NCBI GenBank assembly: GCA_017632495.1
Contig: JAGBRG010000027.1
Location: forward strand, 1 to 20,873
Reading direction: 5' to 3'
From: Spirochaetales bacterium
GTDB taxonomy: Bacteria > Spirochaetota > Spirochaetia > Sphaerochaetales > Sphaerochaetaceae
Length of the DNA stretch: 20,873 nt
Every line of letters begins with the position of its first letter. Positions within the stretch are counted from its first letter, which is position 1. The translations under genes were made by a program, and so were the position numbers. This document shows, piece after piece, positions 1 to 5,981 of this stretch. The notes beneath the pieces are model-generated. The model ran no database searches. It saw only the letters and a list, made by a program, of their open reading frames with translations, and had not been told where the DNA came from.

Positions 1-1
1 C

Positions 2-202
2 GACTGCAGGCCTTTCAATCCACTTGAACGTTACAAAATGACCCAGACAAACGATCAGGATCCGACAAAGAACATCGGAATAAGACTGGTGATGGGAATT
101 GCATCCGATGTCAAATACATCAGCACCTTCAAAACCAACACACTGATCATACGTATTGATGAGAAGCGTAATCCCCAAGAAGAAACCGATTCCTTAGAAT
201 AG
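2..202 (+). CDS. C-terminal fragment of an RsbW-like ATP-binding protein (5' end outside window)
   Basis: The reading frame is open from the window edge to a TAG stop and gives 66 residues with no start needed. The segment begins with FNPLE, then has a polar linker, then NIGIRLVMGIASDVKY and a short beta strand ending in LIIRI. This is the layout of the C-terminal end of GHKL-type ATPases of the RsbW/anti-sigma serine kinase family, where the usual text is roughly G-G-L-G-I-x-x-V-K-x-x-M-D-x-V-x-Y followed by L-x-L. Here the usual double glycine is replaced by Asn-Ile-Gly. The kinase catalytic part lies outside the window, so the partner (anti-anti-sigma factor) cannot be seen. It is convergent with the nitrogen operon and probably unrelated to it. 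The family call rests on a short tail. Confidence 0.6.
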   Translation, partial: DCRPFNPLERYKMTQTNDQDPTKNIGIRLVMGIASDVKYISTFKTNTLIIRIDEKRNPQEETDSLE

Positions 203-364
203 GTACAATCTTTCTATCCTGAATGATTTTAGCCTCATTTTACTAATCAATATTTCGGAGTCAGAAAGAACAATTTCGGGACATTCGAACGGGGAAGCCT
301 CTTCCACTTGCGGACGAGGCGTTCATAGAATTTGTGAAGCTGTCCGTCTCATCCACCTGGGCCT

Positions 365-958
365 CTAGTGGGACGAGTACGTCTTTATGATCTGATCTGC
401 GACTTCCCGTCGTGAGATGCACGAGTCCATTGCCTGCTTCTCTATGTATCTATGCGCATGGGGCTCATCCATGCCAAGCTCAGATATCAGAAGCCATTTG
501 GCGCGGTTCACAACGCGGATCTCGTTCATCCTCTCCTCAATTGAAAGGGTCTTACGTTCAAGGCTTCTGAGCCTCTCTCTGGTGCTTGCCATCCAGTCAA
601 ACGCAGTTTCAAGGGAAGCCCTTGAAAGAGGCTTCGCCAATGTGTAGACCCCGTGTGGCCGGACGCGCTCCATCATGGGCCCGAAGAGGTCGGCTGCCAC
701 CAGAAGCAGAACCACAACACCTCGGGAGGATGAGATGTCGATTGCGAACTCCAGACCGGGGTCATCCCTCAATGGCGAGTTGATGACCACGAAGTCGTAG
801 CTCCTTTCAATCCATTCCCTCTTTGCGGCGTTGACGCAGGACACATACTTAACCGGCGAGAAACGGGACTCGGGCATGAGAGAAAAGAGGGCAGCATTGA
901 ACTTCAAACCCTCCGACACAATGAGGACACTGTATTTTCTCTCTTCAAGCCCACCCAT
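365..958 (-). CDS. ANTAR-domain RNA-binding antitermination regulator with pseudo-receiver domain
   Basis: The protein has 197 residues. Residues about 8-122 form a response-regulator-like alpha/beta domain, 124-150 a coiled-coil linker and 150-193 the ANTAR three-helix bundle (AKWLLI, GMDEPHAHRYIEKQAM, VADQII). ANTAR domains bind RNA hairpins with hexanucleotide loops and block terminator formation. The position normally holding the phosphorylated Asp reads VIN at 58-60, with Asn60 instead of Asp, while the Lys-Pro of the receiver signature is kept (LAKP, 107-110). Phosphorylation control is therefore doubtful. The gene is last in a five-gene operon, 10 nt after glnA; its GAGGTGAGG Shine-Dalgarno overlaps the glnA stop. 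Matching hexaloop hairpins occur in both leaders at 5628-5915, which makes this the obvious regulator of both operons and of itself. How nitrogen status reaches it is not visible. Confidence 0.93.
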   Translation of the reverse strand: MGGLEERKYSVLIVSEGLKFNAALFSLMPESRFSPVKYVSCVNAAKREWIERSYDFVVINSPLRDDPGLEFAIDISSSRGVVVLLLVAADLFGPMMERVRPHGVYTLAKPLSRASLETAFDWMASTRERLRSLERKTLSIEERMNEIRVVNRAKWLLISELGMDEPHAHRYIEKQAMDSCISRREVADQIIKTYSSH

Positions 959-968
959 TTGAGAATCC

Positions 969-2183
969 TCACCTCATGCAGTAGATCGAGAGGATCTCAG
1001 AAGGGATGTGCTCCTTGATGAAGCTGCTAGAGGCTGCCAATCTGCAGGCCTCCGCAAAGCTCTCCGGAAGCCTGTCGAATGATGCAAGCTCATCGCTGTC
1101 TGCCGTGAACAGGTTCATGTCAGTCGGCTCGCACAGCTGCAGCCTGTTTCTGATTCCGTAAAGGCTGGCGTGGATCATCAGGGCAAATGCGATGTATGGG
1201 TTCGCCGTCGGGTCCGGGGATCTGAGCTCGACCCTTCTGTACTCCCCCACAGCCGCAGGAATCCTGACCAGAGGCGAGCGGTTCTCCCTGGACCATGAGA
1301 CGTATCTTGGTGCCTTGTGGCTTCCAAGCCTATGGTAGGAGGCCTCGCTTGGATTCATGAATGCGGTCATGTCCTTTGCGTTTGCAAGAATGCCGGCGAT
1401 CATCTCGGAGAAGACCTCCTCGCTTGGCAGAGCCTTGATTGACATGTTGATGTGGAAGCCGTTTCCGGGGTGATGTGCAAGCGGCTTCGGGGAGAAGTCC
1501 GCGACAAGGCCGTTGTTGTTCGCTATTGTCTTCACCACCCTCTGGAATGTCATGGCGTTGTCGGCGGCGACCAGGGCGTCAGAGTACTTGAAGTCGATCT
1601 CGTTCTGTCCTGGACCCTCCTCATGGTGTGAACGCTCGGGGAGGATCCCCATCTGCTCAAGCGTCAGACAGATCTCACGACGCACATTCTCCCCTTTGTC
1701 ATCCGGCCCTATGTCCATGTACCCGGCCTCATCGCATGGGATTTTCGTGGCTCTGCCGTTCTCATCCTTCTGGAACAGATAGAACTCGAGCTCAGGTCCG
1801 AATCTGAATGAGTATCCGGCCTTGTCCGCCTCCATGACCGCATCCTTGAGAATCTGCCTTGAGTCGCAGTTGAAGGGTTTTCCATCCGGAAGCGTTATGG
1901 ACGAGAACATCTGGACCACACTGCCATGCTCAGGTCTCCATGGAAGAGGCATCAGCGTCTGCGCCTCGGGATGCAGAAGCAGATCGCTGCGCTCCTCGTC
2001 ACCAAAGCCTGCTATTGCCGATGCATCAAAGGATATTCCATGCTCAAAGGCACGTGGAAGCTCGTCCGCCATGATGGAGATGTTCTTCTGCCTGCCGAAG
2101 ACATCGCAATAGGCAAGACGGATGAACTTCACATCCTCCTCCTTCGTGTACTGTAAGACCTCATCCTGAGAATAGTTCATCAT
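969..2183 (-). CDS. glnA: Type I glutamine synthetase, short C-terminus
   Basis: This enzyme makes glutamine from glutamate, ammonia and ATP in the cytoplasm. Visible active-site blocks are GPELEF (129-134), HHEEGPGQNEIDF (186-198), FSPKP (230-234), GNGFHINMS (240-248), NRSPLVRIP (301-309) and ELRSPDPTANPY (319-330), in the order expected of the GSI fold. The usual length of the family is about 440-470 residues, but this protein ends at 404 with SEILSIYCMR. The last 35-40 residues, a C-terminal helical stretch that packs against a neighbouring subunit in classical GSI, are absent. The other two frames after the stop do not resemble the missing part, so a simple frameshift is not evident. Start: a good GAAAGGAG lies 10 nt upstream. 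It follows the GXGXG gene by 16 nt and precedes the ANTAR gene. It could be active or could serve as a sensor paralogue beside GlnN. Confidence 0.92.
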   Translation of the reverse strand: MMNYSQDEVLQYTKEEDVKFIRLAYCDVFGRQKNISIMADELPRAFEHGISFDASAIAGFGDEERSDLLLHPEAQTLMPLPWRPEHGSVVQMFSSITLPDGKPFNCDSRQILKDAVMEADKAGYSFRFGPELEFYLFQKDENGRATKIPCDEAGYMDIGPDDKGENVRREICLTLEQMGILPERSHHEEGPGQNEIDFKYSDALVAADNAMTFQRVVKTIANNNGLVADFSPKPLAHHPGNGFHINMSIKALPSEEVFSEMIAGILANAKDMTAFMNPSEASYHRLGSHKAPRYVSWSRENRSPLVRIPAAVGEYRRVELRSPDPTANPYIAFALMIHASLYGIRNRLQLCEPTDMNLFTADSDELASFDRLPESFAEACRLAASSSFIKEHIPSEILSIYCMR

Positions 2184-2199
2184 TACTGCTCATCTCCTT

Positions 2200-2925
2200 T
2201 CAGTTTGCGACATACATCTGCCGGTAAGGATTCTCACTGTCAGGAGTTATCACAGTGAAACAAGAAGATAGTACTTCGTTTTCATCCAGATTGAAAATAC
2301 CGATGTACTCGGAAAGGAGCTTTTTCAGCTCATCCATGTCCTTTTTGGTCGCCTTTCTTGCCTTGACCTGCTTCGGAAACACCACATCAGAGCATTCCGA
2401 GCGAAGGTACACCTTGCCTCCGTGCATCCCTGTGCACGGGAAGAACCCGACGCATTTCCGGTCCGGAGTGTCCAGGTTCAGGATGACGATCACACCTCCG
2501 GCCTGGTATTCGCCAAGGAAGCTTCCGCTTCTTCCGCCTATGACTATCAACGGGACCTTGTCCTTGTAGGCCTTCACGTGTATTCCGGCACGGTATCCCG
2601 CATTTCCTCGGACATAGATCTTTCCGCCTCGCATTGCATAGCCCACGGCGTCCCCTATGTTCCCATGCACCACTATGGTCCCGTTGTTCATTGTGTCCCC
2701 GACGGCATCCTGAGCATTGCCCAGGACCTCGATTTTTCCGCCATTGAGGTATGAGCCCAATGCATTGCCGGGTATGCCGTCTATCGTGATGTCCTTGTCC
2801 GACATCCCAGCCGCGATGAACCTCTGTCCGCAGCAGCCAGAGACAAGGCATTTCCCGTCAGCTGACCTGATCCTTTCGTTTATTGTCCTATGGTCCATGC
2901 CATTGGCATCTATCGTTGTAGTCAT
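2200..2925 (-). CDS. Glutamate synthase GXGXG-domain subunit (third piece of a split GltB)
   Basis: This is the C-terminal beta-helix module of the glutamate synthase large chain, made as a free protein of 241 residues. In ordinary GltB this domain is structural and links the amidotransferase and FMN domains. The repeated glycine turns are clear: GIPGNALGSYLNGG, GNAQDAVGDTMNNG, GNIGDAVGYAMRGG and GNAGYRAGIHVKA, then GGRSGSFLGEYQAGG. The frame is open back to 2982, inside the preceding gene. I choose ATG 2925 because AGGAG sits 7 nt upstream and family members typically begin just before IDANGMDHRTINERIR. ATG 2943 (AAAGGTG upstream) is a real alternative. It sits between the FMN subunit and glnA in one operon. 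Confidence 0.88.
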   Translation of the reverse strand: MTTTIDANGMDHRTINERIRSADGKCLVSGCCGQRFIAAGMSDKDITIDGIPGNALGSYLNGGKIEVLGNAQDAVGDTMNNGTIVVHGNIGDAVGYAMRGGKIYVRGNAGYRAGIHVKAYKDKVPLIVIGGRSGSFLGEYQAGGVIVILNLDTPDRKCVGFFPCTGMHGGKVYLRSECSDVVFPKQVKARKATKKDMDELKKLLSEYIGIFNLDENEVLSSCFTVITPDSENPYRQMYVAN

Positions 2926-2956
2926 CTCTGCACTCCTGTCCATATCTGCACCTTTC

Positions 2957-4462
2957 TCAAGCTCCTGCATGGGAAATCCCAAGGATCTGAAGCTCCTTCT
3001 CCGTCAATCCGACACCTCTCAGCATCAGGCGGTTTCCTCTCAAGGCCTCAATCGAGTTGATTCCCATCCCTCCCATCATCTCCATGATCTCATGTCTCCA
3101 TGCGGTCATCAGGTTCACAAGGCGCTCACGTCCCTCGTCAGGGTCAAGCCTCTTGACCAGCTCCGGGTTCTGTGTGGCTATCCCCCAGTTGCACATACCT
3201 GTCTGGCACGTCCTGCACAGATGGCAGCCAAGGGCGAGGAGGGCCGCAGTCGCGACATAGCAGGCGTCCGCCCCAAGGGCAACCGCCTTCACCACATCGG
3301 ATGCGCTGCGTATCGAGCCTCCTGCGACCAGTGAGACCCTGTTTCTAATCCCCTCGTCTCTCAGCCTCTGGTCCACGGCCGCCAGGGCAAGCTCTATTGG
3401 AATGCCCACATTGTCACGGATTCTGGTCGGGGCCGCTCCGGTTCCTCCCCTGAAACCGTCTATGGCAATTATGTCAGCGCCGCTTCGGGCTATGCCGCTT
3501 GCTATGGCGGCGATGTTATGCACCGCTGCGACCTTGACTATCACTGGCTTTGTGTACTGTGTCGCCTCCTTCAGGGAGAAGACCAGCTGACGAAGGTCCT
3601 CGATCGAGTAGATGTCATGGTGAGGCGCAGGCGATATTGCGTCAGAGCCCTCTGGGATCATCCTTGTCCTTGACACGTCCCCGACGATTTTCATGCCCGG
3701 CAGATGGCCTCCGATTCCGGGCTTCGCACCCTGCCCCATCTTTATCTCAATCGCCGCTCCGGACTCGAGGTACCTCTCATGCACCCCGAACCTTCCGCTT
3801 GCTACCTGCACAACCGTGTTGGCACCATACTGATAGAAGTCGTCATGAAGACCACCTTCTCCGGTGTTGTAGAGGATGCCCAGCCTGGTCGCCGCCTTTG
3901 CCAGCGCAGCGTGCGCATTGTAACTTATGGAGCCGTAGCTCATTGCGGAGAACATAACCGGCATTGACAGCCTGATCTGGGGAGGAAGATCGCAGACTAT
4001 CCTTCCGTTTTCATCCCTTGCCATCCTGTCAGGCTTCCCCCCAAGTGTCACTCGGGTCTCCATGGGTTCCCTTAGCGGGTCTATGGGAGGGTTCGTGACC
4101 TGCGAAGCATTGACAAGAATCCTGTCCCAGTAGACGGGAAGAGCCTTTGGACTGCCCATGGATGAGAGAAGAACCCCTCCGCTTGAGGCCTGCTTGTAGA
4201 TCTCCTTGACGGTGTCGTTCTGCCAGTTCGAGTTCTCCCTTATGGTGCAGTTGCTCTTGACGACCTTGATTGCCCTTGTGGGGCACATTGCAATGCATCT
4301 CTGGCAGTTGACGCACTTTGCATCTTCGCTAACCATGATCGAACGCTTTGGGTCAAAGACATGGACACCGTTTGCGCATTGCTTCTCGCATATGCGACAG
4401 GAAACGCATCGCGACTCGTTGCGGATGACCTCATATTCAGGATAGAGATAATCAATTGTCAT
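2957..4462 (-). CDS. Glutamate synthase FMN/Fe-S subunit with N-terminal 2x[4Fe-4S] ferredoxin domain
   Basis: This is the central synthase domain: it converts 2-oxoglutarate plus channelled ammonia to glutamate on FMN. It has 501 residues. Residues 1-70 are a bacterial-type ferredoxin with Cys19/22/25/29 and Cys50/53/56/60. Residues about 90-480 are the GltB FMN barrel, with FSAMSYGSIS (171-180), GEGGLHDD (201-208), GQGAKPGIGGHLPG (243-256), DGFRGGTGAAP (335-345) and SLVAGGSIRSASDV (377-390). A cysteine group at 413, 416, 419 and 424 followed by WGIATQ matches the [3Fe-4S] site. No GltD (NAD(P)H flavoprotein) is encoded nearby, so electrons probably arrive from ferredoxin or a distant GltD-like protein. 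The start codon overlaps the stop of the upstream amidotransferase gene by 4 nt (ATGA), indicating translational coupling. Confidence 0.93.
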   Translation of the reverse strand: MTIDYLYPEYEVIRNESRCVSCRICEKQCANGVHVFDPKRSIMVSEDAKCVNCQRCIAMCPTRAIKVVKSNCTIRENSNWQNDTVKEIYKQASSGGVLLSSMGSPKALPVYWDRILVNASQVTNPPIDPLREPMETRVTLGGKPDRMARDENGRIVCDLPPQIRLSMPVMFSAMSYGSISYNAHAALAKAATRLGILYNTGEGGLHDDFYQYGANTVVQVASGRFGVHERYLESGAAIEIKMGQGAKPGIGGHLPGMKIVGDVSRTRMIPEGSDAISPAPHHDIYSIEDLRQLVFSLKEATQYTKPVIVKVAAVHNIAAIASGIARSGADIIAIDGFRGGTGAAPTRIRDNVGIPIELALAAVDQRLRDEGIRNRVSLVAGGSIRSASDVVKAVALGADACYVATAALLALGCHLCRTCQTGMCNWGIATQNPELVKRLDPDEGRERLVNLMTAWRHEIMEMMGGMGINSIEALRGNRLMLRGVGLTEKELQILGISHAGA

Positions 4463-5556
4463 GGCTCCACTCCTTCGTTCAATCTCACTATCACAGGCTC
4501 GCCACCTCTTGGGGCCCAGATGTTCTCCGCATCCGGCTCCATCACCCTGATCGCGGCCTCCTCACTTGCGATGTAGACCTTGTCATCCTTCTCCCCAACT
4601 ACCATGGAGCGGAGCTTGAGACGGTCGTTCAGAGCCATCAGGCCCCCGTTGAAGCCAAGGATTATCGAGAACGGTCCCGTGACAAGGAGACTTGGGAACA
4701 CCGTCCTGAGATAAGCCTGGCGCTCTGCAAGCCCCTTGTCTCTCTCGTTTTCTATTGTGCTCCAGAACGGGGCTGCAATCACGTTTGCAGCCTCTTCAAG
4801 TGTCAGTCCCTGTATCCTTAGCAGGTAATCCAGAATGTATGTGATGACCTCGGTGTCCGTCTGGAGCGTGCACTTGTAGCCGAACATCTCCATGAACCTT
4901 CGGTTGGCATCGTATGATGATATCTCCCCATTGTGGACCACCGAATAGTCCAGAAGCGTGAATGGATGGGCCCCACCCCACCAACCCGGTGTGTTCGTCG
5001 GATATCTGCCATGGGCCGTCCACGAATAGCCCTCGTATTCATCGAGCTTGTAGAAGACGCCCACGTCCTCAGGGAACCCTACGGCCTTGAAGGTCCCCAT
5101 GTTCTTTCCGCTGGAGAACACATAGGAGCCCCGGATGTCCGTGTTTATCTTCATCACAATCCTTGATACAAGCTCCTTCTCGTCCAGCTGGAGGTTAATG
5201 AGCATCGATTTCAGCGGGTCCAGGAAATATCGCCATATGATGGGCTCGTCCGTAATCTCTGGTATCTTTCTGGTCGGCACAATCTCGGACTTCACAATCT
5301 CGAAGTACTCCTTGAGAAACGCCTCGCAGTCCTTGCGTGCGGACCTGTCGTCAAAGAACATGTGAAACGCATAGAAATCCCTGTATTCGGGATATATTCC
5401 GTATCCTGCGAAACCTCCGCCAAGACCGTTGCTTCGATCGTGCATCGGTTTCATGGCCTGGATGATCCGCTCACCGGTCATGGGCTTTCCGGTCCTTGAG
5501 ATCACCGCCGCTATTGCGCATCCAGATGGAATTCGAACCTGACCTTCCTTTTGCAT
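4459..5556 (-). CDS. Glutamate synthase glutamine amidotransferase (class II) subunit
   Basis: The protein releases ammonia from glutamine for the FMN subunit. It has 365 residues from the chosen start. The N-terminus MQKEGQVRIPSGCAIA implies removal of a 12-residue propeptide to expose Cys13 as the Ntn nucleophile. Class II hallmarks follow in order: GRYPTN (183-188), HPF (197-199), HNGEIS (208-213) and TDTE (233-236). The frame is open to an ATG at 5646, which would add 30 residues. That ATG lies inside the leader hairpin, at or near the predicted transcription start, and has no ribosome site, whereas ATG 5556 has AAAGGAG 5 nt upstream. It is first gene of the operon and is controlled by the leader switch at 5581-5647. 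Confidence 0.9.
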   Translation of the reverse strand: MQKEGQVRIPSGCAIAAVISRTGKPMTGERIIQAMKPMHDRSNGLGGGFAGYGIYPEYRDFYAFHMFFDDRSARKDCEAFLKEYFEIVKSEIVPTRKIPEITDEPIIWRYFLDPLKSMLINLQLDEKELVSRIVMKINTDIRGSYVFSSGKNMGTFKAVGFPEDVGVFYKLDEYEGYSWTAHGRYPTNTPGWWGGAHPFTLLDYSVVHNGEISSYDANRRFMEMFGYKCTLQTDTEVITYILDYLLRIQGLTLEEAANVIAAPFWSTIENERDKGLAERQAYLRTVFPSLLVTGPFSIILGFNGGLMALNDRLKLRSMVVGEKDDKVYIASEEAAIRVMEPDAENIWAPRGGEPVIVRLNEGVEP

Positions 5557-5580
5557 ACAAGCTCCTTTCGTCGAGAATGG

Positions 5581-5640
5581 AAAAAAGAAAAGGCGCTCAT
5601 TGCCATACAGGGGAATCCCCATATGATAATGAACGCCTTT
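5581..5640 (-). terminator. Leader terminator of the glutamate synthase operon
   Basis: In the transcript, 5640-5628 (AAAGGCGTTCATT) pairs with 5601-5589 (AATGAGCGCCTTT): 13 consecutive pairs including one G-U. The loop contains a smaller GGGG/CCCC hairpin. The tail from about 5591 is TTTTCTTTTTT. This is an intrinsic terminator between promoter and start codon. Its 5' arm contains the whole loop and 3' arm of the hexaloop hairpin at 5628-5647, so the two cannot form together. Confidence 0.85.
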
Positions 5641-5647
5641 GCTCATT
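5628..5647 (-). promoter_or_regulatory. ANTAR-type hexaloop hairpin, glutamate synthase leader
   Basis: AATGAGC (5647-5641) pairs with GTTCATT (5634-5628) over 7 bp with one G-U, closing the six-base loop AAAGGC (5640-5635). A at loop position 1 and G at position 4 are the known ANTAR recognition bases. By binding here the ANTAR protein would hold the 5' arm of the terminator and allow read-through. Only one hexaloop is present, although the published motif has two. Confidence 0.75.
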
Positions 5648-5654
5648 TTTGGGT

Positions 5655-5684
5655 GTTATAACTCCAGGAATAGAGACTTGTCAA
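5655..5684 (-). promoter_or_regulatory. Sigma-70-type promoter for the glutamate synthase operon
   Basis: TTGACA (5684-5679), 18-nt spacer, TATAAC (5660-5655). Transcription is expected to start near 5648, which is the first base or two of the hexaloop hairpin. It is divergent from the glnN promoter about 100 bp away. Confidence 0.8.
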
Positions 5685-5782
5685 GGGTTGAATCAATTGC
5701 GAAAACCCGATGAAGGTTTTTTGTCACCTTATTTATATTTATGCATGACGATCCGAAAAAAAACAAAAAATATGCAAACCCG

Positions 5783-5812
5783 TTGACAGGGGCTGCGTTG
5801 TTGGGCTATATT
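5783..5812 (+). promoter_or_regulatory. Sigma-70-type promoter for glnN-amtB
   Basis: TTGACA (5783-5788), 18-nt spacer, TATATT (5807-5812). The predicted start near 5819 gives a leader of about 163 nt that contains two hexaloop-terminator units before the glnN start codon. Confidence 0.82.
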
Positions 5813-5822
5813 CAGCGCAAAT

Positions 5823-5840
5823 GAAGGCAAAGGCGTCTTC
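5823..5840 (+). promoter_or_regulatory. ANTAR-type hexaloop hairpin 1, glnN leader
   Basis: GAAGGC (5823-5828) pairs with GTCTTC (5835-5840), 6 bp with one G-U, around loop AAAGGC (5829-5834), again with A1 and G4. It starts only about 4 nt after the predicted transcription start. Loop and 3' arm are shared with terminator 1. Confidence 0.75.
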
Positions 5841-5870
5841 GGGTCAATGGCTCGAGGACGCCTTTCTTTT
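5829..5870 (+). terminator. Leader terminator 1, glnN
   Basis: 5829-5843 pairs with 5851-5865 over 15 uninterrupted pairs (two G-U), loop TCAATGG, followed by the tail TTTCTTTT. This is a strong intrinsic terminator, incompatible with hexaloop hairpin 1. Confidence 0.88.
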
Positions 5871-5896
5871 ACTAAAAACAGAACTGACAAGGAAAT

Positions 5897-5915
5897 GAAA
5901 GGCAAAGGCGTCTTC
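5897..5915 (+). promoter_or_regulatory. ANTAR-type hexaloop hairpin 2, glnN leader
   Basis: AAGGC (5899-5903) pairs with GTCTT (5910-5914), one G-U, with an outer G5897-C5915 pair across a bulged A, closing loop AAAGGC (5904-5909). The 15-mer GGCAAAGGCGTCTTC is identical at 5826-5840 and 5901-5915, spaced 75 nt, so unit 2 looks like a duplication of unit 1. Confidence 0.7.
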
Positions 5916-5956
5916 AGTGTCACACATGAAAGAACGTCTTTGCCTTTTCTCGTTTT
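5898..5956 (+). terminator. Leader terminator 2, glnN
   Basis: AAAGGCAAAGGCGT (5898-5911) pairs with 5934-5947 over 14 pairs with one wobble. An imperfect upper stem follows to about 5928. The downstream tail is T-rich with interruptions (TTTTCTCGTTTT). It overlaps hexaloop 2. Because of the repeat, the 5' arm of unit 1 can also pair with the 3' arm of unit 2, giving further alternative folds. Confidence 0.7.
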
Positions 5957-5981
5957 CAAGGACAAGACAAGGAGATTTAAC

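Noticed and set aside
203..250. Terminator after the RsbW-like fragment
   Set aside because: AATGA/TCATT near 223-240 followed by TTT is only 5 bp with an 8-nt loop; too weak to list.
311..346. Imperfect hairpin after the ANTAR gene as operon terminator
   Set aside because: CGGAC/GTCCG and TTCA/TGAA can pair, but no T run follows on the minus strand, so termination is not supported.
969..985. Frameshift explaining the short GlnA
   Set aside because: The other two frames past the stop do not resemble a glutamine synthetase tail, and the ANTAR ribosome site overlaps the stop, which suggests a settled arrangement.
5702..5720. AAAACC/GGTTTT hairpin followed by TT between the divergent promoters
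   Set aside because: It looks like a small terminator, but nothing is transcribed into it from the left; kept only as a possible operator.
5628..5960. Glutamine riboswitch (glnA or downstream-peptide motif)
   Set aside because: The conserved riboswitch core was not recognisable and those classes are mainly cyanobacterial or marine; the repeated A1/G4 hexaloops with overlapping terminators fit ANTAR control better.
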